The notes beneath the pieces were generated by a model that was not told the DNA's origin, did not search any database, and worked only from the letters and a program-made list of their open reading frames with translations. From assembly GCF_028368975.1 (NCBI RefSeq), contig NZ_JAQNDM010000002.1:8922425-8986424 (forward strand): DNA of 64,000 nt, in the 5' to 3' direction. A program made the position numbers and the translations under genes. The DNA comes from Stigmatella ashevillena (GTDB taxonomy: Bacteria; Myxococcota; Myxococcia; Myxococcales; Myxococcaceae). Positions 48,471 to 57,180 of this stretch are shown in pieces; position 1 is the first letter of the stretch; each line of letters opens with the position of its first letter.

Positions 48471-50129
48471 TCACTCGGCCTTCTTCGGAACATCCCCCGC
48501 GCTCACCACGCGGTGGACCGGGTGAAGCTCTCCCACCCGAATGAGGCTGTCGAGGAACTGCCAGCGGCAGAAGCCATCGTCGGAGTGTGGTTCGAGCAGG
48601 TACACGGCCAACGTCCCCGCGCGCTGGGCCGTGGGGACGTACAGCGTGCCCACGGGGAACTCGCGTGTGGAGCGCTCCGGGGACACCGTGAGCACGGTCT
48701 CGAAGCGGACGGGCTTGGGCTTCTGGCTGAGCGGAACTTCCGCCTCCCCTGGGGGCGGGACGTTCGCGGCCACATCGGGGCTGAAGGTCTCCTCGCGGCG
48801 GGCCACCCGGTAGCTGTCGACCGTGAGGCGCCGGGGGGCGTCCAGCCGCTCGAAGCGGATGCCGTGGCCCTCCAGGCGCGGGGCGAGCGCTTCCGGCACG
48901 AGGTACGCCAGCGGCGTGCTCACCGCTTGGGTGGGCACGAACGTCCGGTAGTGAGGGACGCGGTATTCGCGCCGGCGCTTTCCCGGGTAGCGCCGCTCGG
49001 TAATGCTGGCCTCGTCGAAGGCCAGCAGGTGGGCCACGTCGCCGGGCTTCGCGTAGGCCGGGTACTCGAATGCAAGCTCGCCCGTGCCGGTGCGCGTGGC
49101 CACCCCGTAGTTGATGCCCACGAGCGTCTCCACATCGGCGGCCTCGCCCCTCGCGAGGATGCGCTTCTCCTCGGCTTCGGTGAGGGCACGGTAGGGGGCC
49201 GTGTTCTTCGCCGCGTCCCGGAACAGCTCGAGCAACCACGCCCGCATCACCGCGCAGCGGCGAGGAAAGCTGATGTAGCTGTAGGTCTCGAGCAGCACAT
49301 CGAGTCGGCCGAGCAGCCCCCGGTAGTGGCTGCCGAAGCGGGGCAGGGCGGGATAGGTGTGCCAGCCCGAGCGGGGCTCGCCCTCGCTCCGGTAGTTGCC
49401 GTACCAGAAGCTGTCGAAGCCATGGCGCTTCTTCACGGCCTTCGCCACGCGCTCGAGCATCTGCCGGTTGAAGTGCCGCAGCTCCGCGAAGAGCGGCTCA
49501 TTGGAGTGCGAGGTGTCGAAGGTGAGATCGAAGGCGTGAATGCTGCCATCGGTGGTGTGGCAGTCGATGAAGAGGTGGGGCCACCAGGTCTGGTACAGGG
49601 TGGCCAGACAGCGCGTCTCGGGCGCCTCCTGCTTCATGTTGTCGCGGTTGAGGTTCCAGCCCTCGCCCGTGTAGCGCATGCCCACGCCCCCCGCGGGGTT
49701 CAACTGGCCCTCGAGGTCCTTCAGGTTCAGCCGCCGGTTGGAGGTGCTGATGCGGTCGTTGCCGTCCGGGTTGAAGTCCGGAATCAGCACCAGGCAGAGC
49801 TTGTCGAGCAGCTTCTTGCCGAGGGGGGAGAGCGTCAGGTCGCGCGCGAGTGCCAGCACGGCCTCCTTGCCCTCCACCTCTCCGGCGTGGATGTTGGCCT
49901 CCACCATCACCACGGTCTTCTTCTGTTTGCGCGCGAGCTCGGGCGTGAAGCAGCCCCGGTCGCTCAGCACGAGCGCCACCATGGGCTGCCCTTCGCCGCT
50001 CTTTCCGAAGTCCACCCGCCGGGCGAGCTTCGTGCGGTGGCACAGCTCGTCGACGAAGGCGAGCACGTCGGCGTGACGGGAGGTTTCCGTGTAGTTCGAG
50101 GCTTCGGCCCGGGTGAGCAGCTCGGTCAT
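48471..50129 (-). CDS. M14 zinc carboxypeptidase
   Basis: A 552-residue metallocarboxypeptidase. Zinc ligands are visible: His81 and Glu84 in Asn-Ile-His-Ala-Gly-Glu, and His191 in Phe-Ile-Asp-Cys-His-Thr-Thr-Asp-Gly. The Asn-Arg-Arg-Leu-Asn-Leu and Gly-Trp-Asn-Leu-Asn-Arg-Asp motifs between them fit the substrate-binding Arg region. Residues beyond 350 form a C-terminal beta domain ending in Asp-Val-Pro-Lys-Lys. There is no signal peptide, so it may be intracellular or exported by another path. M14 enzymes remove C-terminal residues of peptides or trim peptidoglycan stems; which one applies is unknown. It is 45 bp from the gene at 50175 on the same strand, so a shared transcript is possible. 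Confidence 0.9.
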   Translation of the reverse strand: MTELLTRAEASNYTETSRHADVLAFVDELCHRTKLARRVDFGKSGEGQPMVALVLSDRGCFTPELARKQKKTVVMVEANIHAGEVEGKEAVLALARDLTLSPLGKKLLDKLCLVLIPDFNPDGNDRISTSNRRLNLKDLEGQLNPAGGVGMRYTGEGWNLNRDNMKQEAPETRCLATLYQTWWPHLFIDCHTTDGSIHAFDLTFDTSHSNEPLFAELRHFNRQMLERVAKAVKKRHGFDSFWYGNYRSEGEPRSGWHTYPALPRFGSHYRGLLGRLDVLLETYSYISFPRRCAVMRAWLLELFRDAAKNTAPYRALTEAEEKRILARGEAADVETLVGINYGVATRTGTGELAFEYPAYAKPGDVAHLLAFDEASITERRYPGKRRREYRVPHYRTFVPTQAVSTPLAYLVPEALAPRLEGHGIRFERLDAPRRLTVDSYRVARREETFSPDVAANVPPPGEAEVPLSQKPKPVRFETVLTVSPERSTREFPVGTLYVPTAQRAGTLAVYLLEPHSDDGFCRWQFLDSLIRVGELHPVHRVVSAGDVPKKAE

Positions 50130-50174
50130 GGAGGCGCATCCGAGCGCTCCCCCCGGGCAGCGTCAAGCGTTTGC

Positions 50175-51467
50175 TCAGCGCCCCGAGAGGCTGGCCAGAG
50201 GGTCCTCCAGGGGCTCTGGCATCACCCACACGGAGGCGGGCTGGAGGTAGACCTGGTTGAAGGCATGCATGATGCCCGCCCAGCGGTCCGGGAAGAGGGC
50301 CCAGTTGTACTCCGTGGCGGGCGCGGTGAAGGGGTTGCCGTCCCGGTCCGGCCGGGTGGCCGCGAAGGCTTCATAGGTCCATACCGTGGTGCCGAACTCC
50401 GTGCGGAGCGCGGGGCTGATGATCTCCAGCAGCGCGGCACGGGACGCCTCGTCGGCCCGGGGGCTGGCGGGGGTGAAGACCGGCTGGGCCTGGTCATGTT
50501 GCTCACGCCAGGCAATGTAGTTGGTGCCCATGGCGATGAGCGCATCCCGGGCCGCGGGCGTGGGGGCCACGCGGGCCTCTTCGTAGAGGGCGAAGGCCGC
50601 CAGCAGCAGGCTCTTCCAGCCCATGCCGGGGAAGAGCTGGTCCATCTGGTACGGACGGGGCGTGTCCTGCGCGTGTGCGAGCGCGTAGGTGTAGGCGAGC
50701 CGGGCCTCTGCCAGGCTCGCGCCGGGAATCGAGAACGCCGTCAGGACCTGCTCGCTCGTCACTGCGCTCGTCTGTGCCTGGCGCCACGTGAGGTAGAGCC
50801 GCCCGGCGCCACCAATGTCCGAGAAGATGGCCAGGTTGCTCTCGTGCAGGGTGCGCTCGAAGGTGCGCACGATGGCCTTGGCCTTGTCGAGTGGCCAGAA
50901 CCCGGGCGTGTTCCAGTAGATCCAGGCGAAGCGGGAGGCGGTGGACAGCAGGACCCGGGGATCGGCCATCACTTGCACGTTCACGGCCGAGAGCAGCGCC
51001 GCGAGCGAAGCCGCCACGTCGGTGGGAAGTCCATGCACGGTCAGCTCCTGGGCGAGGCTCGCGATGGGCGCGCGTGCCGGGCCCGTGATGCCCGCCCGGT
51101 CCAGGGCATGGCCCACGGAGAAGGAGGGCCATGTCTGGGCGGCGTCGATGATGCGCAGCGCGATGCCCGCGCCGAGCATGCCCTTGCCCCCCGCATGCGC
51201 GGCGTGCGGCGCGAAGCCGTACCAGGTGGGCCGCACGGGGCTGCTGCCGCCGGGCTGGAAGGCCGGGTCGAGCAAGGACTGCATCTCGTTGGCGAGCTGG
51301 ATGTAGCCCTCGATGATGAGGCGGTTGTCCTCCAAGGGCGTCGCGCCTTGCGCCTGAGGCAGGGGGAGCATCGCCAGCCCCAAGGCCAGCACCCATGCCA
51401 CGGGGGGAAGGGAGCGGAACGCGAAACGGCGGGAAGTAGGAACGGGACGGGGGAAGAGGCTCTCCAC
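50175..51467 (-). CDS. Secreted protein of unknown function
   Basis: A 430-residue exported protein. The frame is open to 51539; I start at GTG 51467, which has CGGAG upstream and begins a signal peptide after a basic stretch (Ser-Arg-Arg-Phe-Ala-Phe-Arg) with a Leu/Ala core ending Gln-Ala-Gln-Gly-Ala. The mature part looks largely alpha-helical, with Trp-rich motifs (Phe-Ala-Trp-Ile-Tyr-Trp-Asn-Thr, Asn-Trp-Ala-Leu-Phe-Pro-Asp-Arg-Trp-Ala-Gly). I do not recognise the family, and no catalytic signature is evident. It lies upstream of the carboxypeptidase on the same strand, and a perfect 18-bp palindrome (51562-51579) lies about 95 bases before its start. Confidence 0.7.
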   Translation of the reverse strand: MESLFPRPVPTSRRFAFRSLPPVAWVLALGLAMLPLPQAQGATPLEDNRLIIEGYIQLANEMQSLLDPAFQPGGSSPVRPTWYGFAPHAAHAGGKGMLGAGIALRIIDAAQTWPSFSVGHALDRAGITGPARAPIASLAQELTVHGLPTDVAASLAALLSAVNVQVMADPRVLLSTASRFAWIYWNTPGFWPLDKAKAIVRTFERTLHESNLAIFSDIGGAGRLYLTWRQAQTSAVTSEQVLTAFSIPGASLAEARLAYTYALAHAQDTPRPYQMDQLFPGMGWKSLLLAAFALYEEARVAPTPAARDALIAMGTNYIAWREQHDQAQPVFTPASPRADEASRAALLEIISPALRTEFGTTVWTYEAFAATRPDRDGNPFTAPATEYNWALFPDRWAGIMHAFNQVYLQPASVWVMPEPLEDPLASLSGR

Positions 51468-51561
51468 GGCGAAGCTCCGGGATGAAAAAAACGGGAGAGC
51501 GGAGCAAGGTAACTGCCAGGCGCTTATCCGCTGGTTCATCCCGGAAACGTGCCGGGGAAGG

Positions 51562-51579
51562 ATGTTGGCGAGCCAACAT
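51562..51579. promoter_or_regulatory. Perfect palindrome ATGTTGGC-GA-GCCAACAT
   Basis: Eight-base arms (51562-51569 and 51572-51579) around GA form an 18-bp perfect operator-like site in the 288-bp gap between the leftward secreted-protein gene (start 51467) and the rightward hybrid kinase (start 51756). No regulator gene is adjacent. Confidence 0.5.
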
Positions 51580-51755
51580 TCCGAGAGAGACCCGGAAGGG
51601 CTCTTTTCCAGGCAGTGGAGCAGGCAAGCGCTCTGAACGGTCTGCTATCGGCGCTGAAGGGGCCATGTTACAGGCCTTTCACGTGCACCCCGTGCCATGT
51701 CCCGCACGGAAACGGGTCCCCGTGGACCTGAGCCGGGTGCCGTGAATTTCGACCC

Positions 51756-53642
51756 ATGACTTTGACTTTCTCCGAGCGCTTTACCGCATGGGTGGTTGAC
51801 GACAGTCCCATGGAGGCGGAAGCCGTTCAGCGCGTGCTGGCCCCCTCGGGCGATGTCGAGATCTTCCTGGATGGCGCCACGCTCCTCGAGCGCATCTCGC
51901 TGGCCCCCTTGCCCGACGTCATCGTGCTCGACTGGATGTTGCCGGGCTCTTCGGGACTCGAAATCTGTAGCTTCCTGCGTCTGCGCTGGGATGAGGCGGA
52001 GCTGCCCATCTTGCTGCTCACCGCGCGAGGGGCCAAGGCGGATGTCGTCGAAGGGCTCTCCGCCGGGGCCAACGATTACGTCTCCAAGCCCTATGCTCCC
52101 CAGGAGCTGGCCGCCCGGGTCTCGGTGCTCGTCCGGCTCCGGCGTGCCCATCTGCGTGCACTCCGGGCCGAGTCCGAGGTCCGGCAGCGAGAGACCGACT
52201 ACCGCCGGTTGACGGACAACCTGCCGGATGTCGTGTCACGCATCGATCACCAGCACCGTCACCTCTATGTCAGCCCGAGCGTCACCCGGCTCTGGGGGCT
52301 TCCGGCCGAGCACTATCTGGGAAAAACGACCGTCGAACTCGGCATGCCCGCCAATCAGGTGGCCGAGTGGAATGCCGCCGTGGATGCCGCCCTGAGAGGG
52401 CGCGAGGCATCCATGCACTTCGATCTCTCGTCCCGGGGCGGGCTTCGCCACTTCCATTCCCGCGTCGTCCCCGAGCGGGATGAGGAAGGCAATGTGGTGT
52501 CGGTCCTGTGCATCGCGCGGGACATGACGTCCCAGGTTCGTGCCGAGCAGGCCATGCGCGAGAGCGAGGAGCGGCTGCGGCTGGCGCTCGAGGTGGGAAA
52601 GATCGGGACGTGGGACAGCAATCCCCAGACGCAGGAGATGACGTGTGATGCCCGGGCCAAGGTGCTCTTTGGCCTGAAGCCAGAGGGGAAGGTGCACCCG
52701 GACCACCTCTTCGAGCCGCTGTCGCCCGAGGACCGCGAGCGCGTTCGCACCGAAGTGGACAGGGCGCTGGCAGGTGAGAACGGCGGCCTGTTCGCCACCG
52801 AGTACCGGACACCCCTGTCCGCGGATGGTGTCGAGCGCTGGGTATCGGTTCAAGGGCGGGTCTTTTTCGATGAGCAGGGGAAGGCGGTGCGCTTTCTCGG
52901 CACCGTGAGGGACATCTCCGAGGGGCGGCGCCAGGAAGAAGAAGCCAGACAGATGGCGGAGTTCCAGGAGAAGCTGGTGGCCATCGTGGGGCATGACCTG
53001 CGCAACCCCTTGAGCGCGATTCAGGTGTCCGCGGCGTTGCTGGCCCGGAAGTTGGGCGAGCCGTCCCTGTTGAGGAAGCTCCACGTCATCTCCACCGCCG
53101 CCGATCGGGCCGGCCACATCACGAGGGATCTGCTGGATCTCACCCAGGCGCGGCTGGGAGGGGGCATTCCCGTGCGCCCCCAGCCCTGTGAGCTCCATGC
53201 GGTCATCCGGGAGGTGGCCGAGGAGCACCACGCGGCCCATCCCGAACGGGACATCCGGCTGGACCTGGCCGACACGGCCGAAGGGGTGTGGGACCCTGAG
53301 CGGCTCGCGCAGGTCGTGGCGAATCTTCTGAGCAATGCCTTGAATTACAGCCCTCCCGGGACGCCCGTGGAGGTGTCGAGCCAGCGGCATGCGGAGGAGC
53401 TCGTTCTGCGCTTCCACAATCAGGGGTCCCCTATCCCCGAGGAGCTGCGCTCGCGCCTCTTCGCGCCCTTCAAGCGCCGCCCCGAGCGGAGTGCAGGCCC
53501 GAAGGACGGGCTCGGACTGGGGCTCTACATCGCCGAGCGCATCGTGTCTTCCCATGGAGGGCACATCGCGGTGGAGTCCGCCGAGCCCCAGGGGACCACT
53601 TTCTCCGTGCACCTGCCCTGGCGTGTCCCGGAGGGGGCGTGA
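51756..53642 (+). CDS. Hybrid receiver-PAS-PAS histidine kinase
   Basis: A 628-residue soluble signalling protein. An N-terminal receiver domain (about 10-130) has Asp15-Asp16, the phospho-acceptor Asp59 (Val-Leu-Asp-Trp-Met-Leu-Pro), Thr89 and Lys111. Two PAS domains (about 145-265 and 275-395) follow, the second ending in Gly-Thr-Val-Arg-Asp-Ile-Ser. The histidine kinase has His near 413 in Val-Gly-His-Asp-Leu-Arg-Asn-Pro-Leu, and an ATPase domain with Asn-Leu-Leu-Ser-Asn-Ala-Leu-Asn-Tyr and Gly-Leu-Gly-Leu-Gly-Leu. A receiver at the N-terminus means it can be phosphorylated by another kinase, then signal on through its own kinase. The output partner is not adjacent. No ribosome site is evident at ATG 51756. 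Confidence 0.9.
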   Translation: MTLTFSERFTAWVVDDSPMEAEAVQRVLAPSGDVEIFLDGATLLERISLAPLPDVIVLDWMLPGSSGLEICSFLRLRWDEAELPILLLTARGAKADVVEGLSAGANDYVSKPYAPQELAARVSVLVRLRRAHLRALRAESEVRQRETDYRRLTDNLPDVVSRIDHQHRHLYVSPSVTRLWGLPAEHYLGKTTVELGMPANQVAEWNAAVDAALRGREASMHFDLSSRGGLRHFHSRVVPERDEEGNVVSVLCIARDMTSQVRAEQAMRESEERLRLALEVGKIGTWDSNPQTQEMTCDARAKVLFGLKPEGKVHPDHLFEPLSPEDRERVRTEVDRALAGENGGLFATEYRTPLSADGVERWVSVQGRVFFDEQGKAVRFLGTVRDISEGRRQEEEARQMAEFQEKLVAIVGHDLRNPLSAIQVSAALLARKLGEPSLLRKLHVISTAADRAGHITRDLLDLTQARLGGGIPVRPQPCELHAVIREVAEEHHAAHPERDIRLDLADTAEGVWDPERLAQVVANLLSNALNYSPPGTPVEVSSQRHAEELVLRFHNQGSPIPEELRSRLFAPFKRRPERSAGPKDGLGLGLYIAERIVSSHGGHIAVESAEPQGTTFSVHLPWRVPEGA

Positions 53643-53699
53643 GGAGTGCCCGGTACGGAGCTGTTGCCGGGGGAAGTCCAAGCGGGCTGAGCCCCGGGC

Positions 53700-54710
53700 T
53701 CAGCTGCCCGTGGCGGCGCTGAGGGAGGGCCGGTTGCGGCGCTCCCGCCGATACGCTCCCGGCGCGATGCCTTCCCAACGCTTGAAGGCCCGGTTGAACG
53801 ACGCCTCGCTGTGGTAACCGGCGTGCTCCGCCACTTCGCTCAGCGGGAGGGTGCTCTCGCGCAGGAGCTGGGCGGCCTTCGTCATCCGCCACCGGGCGAG
53901 GTACTCCAGCGGAGGGTCTCCGACGAGGCTGCTGAAGCGGGCGGCAAACCCGGAGCGGGAGAGGGCCACGGCCGCCGCGAGGCTCTCGACGGTCCAGGAT
54001 TCGGCGGGCCGCTCGTGGATGAGCGAGAGGGCCTTGGCGATCTGCGGATCCGCGAGCGCGCACAGCCCATGTTTCTGGCACCCGCCCACGGCGATGTGCG
54101 TGCGAATGGCCTGGACCAGCAGGATGTCCGCGAGACGGCTCATGACGACCGTGGCGCCCGGCCGGGTCGAGGTGCTCTCCGAGATGAGCAACTGCACGGC
54201 GGAAGCCAGCGAGGGGCCCGCCACGGAGGAATCGGCGGCGACGTGGATGACGCGCGGCAGCTTCTCGAAGAGCAACGTGCGGGGCGCGGTCCCGAACTGG
54301 AACGCCCCTGTGACCAGGGTGCTCCGGGCGCCGGTGCCCCCCAGCCGCAGGGGCGCTCCCAGGGCGTGGGCCCGTTGGCACGCGCCGACTTCCATGGCAT
54401 GGAGCGGACTGTCCTTGGCATCCCGGAGGGAGTAGCTCCCGCCATGAGGCAGCAGCGCCAGGTCGCCTGCCGAGAGGGCCATGGGAGTGCCGCTCCCCTC
54501 GAATTCGAGAAGGGCGCCCCCGCGCGCGACGACGACGATGTGGGCGGCCTCGGTGCCGGGAAACTGGATTCCCCAGGGGGCCTCCAGTTCGAGGCGCCCA
54601 TAAATGAGGGTCGACAGGCGCATCGTGTCCAGCACATCCGCCAGGACATCGGTTGCGTACGCGTCCTCATTGCTTGGACGACCGGTCAATTCTTTTGGAC
54701 CCATTGCCAT
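53700..54710 (-). CDS. AraC-family transcriptional regulator
   Basis: A 336-residue regulator. The N-terminal part (about 30-210) is a cupin-type AraC-binding domain (Pro-Trp-Gly-Ile-Gln-Phe-Pro and Gly-Asp-Leu-Ala-Leu-Leu-Pro-His-Gly). The C-terminal two helix-turn-helix units (about 240-330) include Ser-Leu-Ala-Ala-Ala-Val-Ala-Leu-Ser-Arg-Ser-Gly-Phe-Ala-Ala-Arg-Phe and Ala-Gly-Tyr-His-Ser-Glu-Ala-Ser-Phe-Asn-Arg-Ala-Phe-Lys. It is divergent from the OYE gene at 54783 with only 72 bp between starts, where two ACGTCCA half-sites lie, so it very likely controls that gene. The start is the ATG at 54710 (an ATG at 54704 is in frame); a long upstream extension of the frame is antisense to OYE. 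Confidence 0.9.
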   Translation of the reverse strand: MAMGPKELTGRPSNEDAYATDVLADVLDTMRLSTLIYGRLELEAPWGIQFPGTEAAHIVVVARGGALLEFEGSGTPMALSAGDLALLPHGGSYSLRDAKDSPLHAMEVGACQRAHALGAPLRLGGTGARSTLVTGAFQFGTAPRTLLFEKLPRVIHVAADSSVAGPSLASAVQLLISESTSTRPGATVVMSRLADILLVQAIRTHIAVGGCQKHGLCALADPQIAKALSLIHERPAESWTVESLAAAVALSRSGFAARFSSLVGDPPLEYLARWRMTKAAQLLRESTLPLSEVAEHAGYHSEASFNRAFKRWEGIAPGAYRRERRNRPSLSAATGS

Positions 54711-54745
54711 GGAACGTCCATAGCGGCCTGGACATTTTACGTCCA
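54710..54745. promoter_or_regulatory. Operator-like repeats between the AraC and OYE genes
   Basis: TGGA-ACG-TCCA (54710-54720) and TGGAC-ATTTTAC-GTCCA (54729-54745) are two dyads; ACGTCCA recurs directly at 54714-54720 and 54739-54745, 25 bases apart. They sit at the AraC start and 38-73 bases upstream of the OYE start, ideal for regulator binding at both promoters. Confidence 0.55.
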
Positions 54746-54782
54746 CACCGGTTGAGCCGGAATCCCTTCTGAGGACACCGCC

Positions 54783-55868
54783 ATGGAAGACACGCCGAGT
54801 CTTTTCTCTCCTTTTCGCCTGGGCAGCCTTGAACTGAAGAACCGCATGGTGATGGCCCCCATGACGCGAAGCCGGGCGATCGAGGGCAATGTGCCCAACG
54901 CCCTGGCCTCCACCTATTACGTCCAGCGCGCCTCCGCGGGGTTGCTCATCACCGAGGCCACGCAGGTGAGCCCGCAGGGGGTTGGCTACATCCGCACGCC
55001 GGGGATCCACTCTCCCGAGCAGGTGGCGGGTTGGAAGACGCTCGTCGAGGCGGTTCACGCCGCGGGGGGGAAGATCTTCGCGCAGCTCTGGCACGTCGGC
55101 CGCGTGTCGCACCCTGACTTTCATGACGGGGCGCTTCCGGTCGCCCCGTCTGCCCTCCTCGCGGAGGGCGAGGTCTTCACGCTGCGGGGCAAGACCCAGA
55201 TGGTGACGCCCCGGGCGCTCGAGCTGAGTGAGATTCCGGGGGTGGTCGAGCAATTCCGGCGTGGCGCCGAGAATGCGAAGGCGGCGGGGTTCGACGGCGT
55301 CGAAATCCATGGGGCGAACGGCTACCTGCTCGATCAGTTCCTGCGCGATGGCTCCAATCAGCGCACCGACGCCTATGGCGGCAGCATCCAGAAGCGCGCG
55401 CGCTTTCCCCTCGAAGTCGCCGAGGCCGTGGCCGGCGTGTGGGGCGCCCAGCGCGTGGGCTACAGGCTCTCTCCGCACTTTACCTTCCAGTCGATGTCGG
55501 ATCGTCAGCCCCTCGAGACCTTCTCCTACATCACCGAGCAACTGAGCCAGCTCGGACTCGGCTACCTCCATGTGTCCGAGGCCCTCAGCGGCGTGATGGC
55601 GCCCCCGCCCGGGGCCGTCCGCATGACCCCCCTGCTGCGGCAGAAGTTCAAGGGCGCCCTGATCGCCAATGGAAGCTATGACGCGCGTGCGGGTCAGGAG
55701 GTGATTGCCCGCGGGGAGGCCGACCTGGTGGCCTACGGCGTGCCGTTCCTCGCCAATCCCGATCTGCCCGAGCGGTACAAGCAGGGCAGCTCGCTCAATG
55801 CGCCGGACCGGGCGACCTTCTATGCGGGCGAGGAGAAGGGCTACATCGACTATCCCGCGCTCAGGTAA
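54783..55868 (+). CDS. Old Yellow Enzyme-family ene-reductase
   Basis: A 361-residue FMN TIM-barrel oxidoreductase of the NemA/N-ethylmaleimide reductase type. It reduces activated C=C bonds using NAD(P)H in the cytoplasm. Family motifs are Pro-Phe-Arg-Leu-Gly-Ser-Leu-Glu-Leu-Lys-Asn-Arg, Met-Ala-Pro-Met-Thr-Arg-Ser-Arg-Ala, Ile-Thr-Glu-Ala-Thr, Gln-Leu-Trp-His-Val-Gly-Arg, and His-Gly-Ala-Asn-Gly-Tyr-Leu-Leu-Asp-Gln-Phe followed by Asn-Gln-Arg-Thr-Asp-Ala-Tyr-Gly-Gly-Ser. It is single, divergent from an AraC regulator whose likely operators lie between them, so it is probably induced by an electrophile or related signal. GAGGACACC precedes the ATG at 54783. Confidence 0.94.
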   Translation: MEDTPSLFSPFRLGSLELKNRMVMAPMTRSRAIEGNVPNALASTYYVQRASAGLLITEATQVSPQGVGYIRTPGIHSPEQVAGWKTLVEAVHAAGGKIFAQLWHVGRVSHPDFHDGALPVAPSALLAEGEVFTLRGKTQMVTPRALELSEIPGVVEQFRRGAENAKAAGFDGVEIHGANGYLLDQFLRDGSNQRTDAYGGSIQKRARFPLEVAEAVAGVWGAQRVGYRLSPHFTFQSMSDRQPLETFSYITEQLSQLGLGYLHVSEALSGVMAPPPGAVRMTPLLRQKFKGALIANGSYDARAGQEVIARGEADLVAYGVPFLANPDLPERYKQGSSLNAPDRATFYAGEEKGYIDYPALR

Positions 55869-55889
55869 GCCCGGCGAGGGGGCGCGCCG

Positions 55890-56402
55890 TCACGGCTGCG
55901 TGACGGCCTCGAAGATCTCCGGCTCGGGGAGCGAGAGCACCTCGCGGCCGGTCTCGGCCAGCTTCTCGCGCGGCACATCGAGGTAGCGCTGGGCGAAGGT
56001 GCGGGCCGGACGCAGGGTGATGGACTGACCGGTGTTCCGGTTGCGGAAGGTGGTGGCCACTTCCTCGGCGCTGGCCACGTCCAGGCGGGAGAGGTTGAGC
56101 TTGCCGAGACTGGCCCCCGTGGCGGCCGCGGCCCCGTCCGCCACGCAGGCATATTGGACCTGGGCGGGGCTGTGGTGCACCACCTCAAGTTGAAAGCTTC
56201 CCGCGGGGAGCCCGAGCTGGCGCAGCGCATACTCGCCCATGCGGTAGCCTGCCACCGCCCAGGGCCCGGCGCCCCCGTGCACGGCGGCGACGCGCTCCAG
56301 GGCAGGGCTCCCGTGCGGGGAGGCGTGGTGCGCGCCCGTACAGGCGGCGCTCATCAGCATCATCACGAGAGGGCAGAGGAGGCGTCGCGGGTGCTTGGGC
56401 AT
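55890..56402 (-). CDS. FmdE-like domain lipoprotein
   Basis: A 170-residue exported lipoprotein (signal ending Leu-Met-Ser-Ala-Ala-Cys at residue 21). The mature part has the shape of FmdE-family domains: a His-Gly-Gly-Ala-Gly-Pro-Trp-Ala-Val-Ala-Gly-Tyr-Arg-Met-Gly-Glu opening, then Tyr-Ala-Cys-Val-Ala-Asp-Gly and Gly-Ala-Ser-Leu-Gly-Lys-Leu-Asn-Leu, and Phe-Arg-Asn-Arg-Asn-Thr-Gly. FmdE-type proteins are known in formylmethanofuran dehydrogenase clusters and in metal-dependent contexts; here the usual Cys ligands of the opening are replaced by Gly/Ala, so metal binding is doubtful. The role in the periplasm is unknown. CGGAG precedes the start at 56402. Confidence 0.65.
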   Translation of the reverse strand: MPKHPRRLLCPLVMMLMSAACTGAHHASPHGSPALERVAAVHGGAGPWAVAGYRMGEYALRQLGLPAGSFQLEVVHHSPAQVQYACVADGAAAATGASLGKLNLSRLDVASAEEVATTFRNRNTGQSITLRPARTFAQRYLDVPREKLAETGREVLSLPEPEIFEAVTQP

Positions 56403-56491
56403 GGAGGGCTCCGGGAGAGAGAAGGGGGGCCCGTTCTACCGCATCGGGAACGCCCGGCGTCCACGCCCAGAGACGTGTGTCGGCCGGATCC

Positions 56492-57154
56492 TCAGGCGAC
56501 TTCCGAGACCGTCTCTTCTTCACGCAAGCGGGGCACGGTATCGAGGGCGGGGTATTTCCCGCGGACGCCCCGGTAGAACTCCCGGATCTGATCCATGTCG
56601 GCGCGGAGGTTGCCCGTGGGGGTGAAGAGGGGACCGAGCCCCGCGGTCTTCGTCCCAAAGTCCAGATAGGACAGGAGGATGGGAACCTGGGCGCCTCGGG
56701 CAATGTGGTAGAAGCCCGACTTCCAATACTCCACCTTCTTGCGCGTTCCATTGGGAGGAACCGCCAGATAGAGGGTGTCGGACTGCTTGAAGCGTTCCAC
56801 CACCTGGTGCACCAGGCCTTGGGGGGAGCGCCGGTCCACGGGGATTCCGCCCAGCGCCTTCATGAACCAGCCAAAGGGTCCCTCGAACAGCGTGTGCTTG
56901 CCCAGCCAGGAGATTTTGATCCCCAGGATGTAGGCCGACGCGAGCATGAAAGGCAGATCCCAATTCGAGGTGTGCGGCGCGGCAATGAGAACGAATTTTT
57001 TCGTCTCGGGCATTTTTCCTTCGAAGCGCCAGCCGAATACCTTCATCCACGTCCTGCCCATCCCGTACTTGATGCGCCGCCACATGCCACGGAATCCTTC
57101 CAAGAGAGACTGCCCGTTGAACCTCCAGGCTACCTCTTCCCTGGGGCCGGGCAT
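56492..57154 (-). CDS. Lysophospholipid acyltransferase (PlsC-like)
   Basis: A 220-residue glycerolipid acyltransferase. The catalytic His-x4-Asp motif is in Ala-Ala-Pro-His-Thr-Ser-Asn-Trp-Asp-Leu-Pro (His at about residue 60), and the substrate motif is Gly-Gly-Ile-Pro-Val-Asp-Arg-Arg-Ser. Pro-Pro-Asn-Gly-Thr-Arg stands for the third block usually written Pro-Glu-Gly-Thr-Arg, so its Glu is replaced by Asn. Hydrophobic patches suggest peripheral membrane attachment. Members transfer acyl groups to lysophospholipids or related lipids. The start is ATG 57154 with CGGAG upstream; the frame is open to 57742 but antisense to modB there. Confidence 0.85.
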   Translation of the reverse strand: MPGPREEVAWRFNGQSLLEGFRGMWRRIKYGMGRTWMKVFGWRFEGKMPETKKFVLIAAPHTSNWDLPFMLASAYILGIKISWLGKHTLFEGPFGWFMKALGGIPVDRRSPQGLVHQVVERFKQSDTLYLAVPPNGTRKKVEYWKSGFYHIARGAQVPILLSYLDFGTKTAGLGPLFTPTGNLRADMDQIREFYRGVRGKYPALDTVPRLREEETVSEVA

Positions 57155-57180
57155 AAGGGCTCCGTGCGGGGTTCCATGAA

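Noticed and set aside
48420-51485. 1021-codon plus-strand frame opposite the M14 peptidase and secreted-protein genes
   Set aside because: It spans two real genes and the gap between them with no domain sense; a GC shadow.
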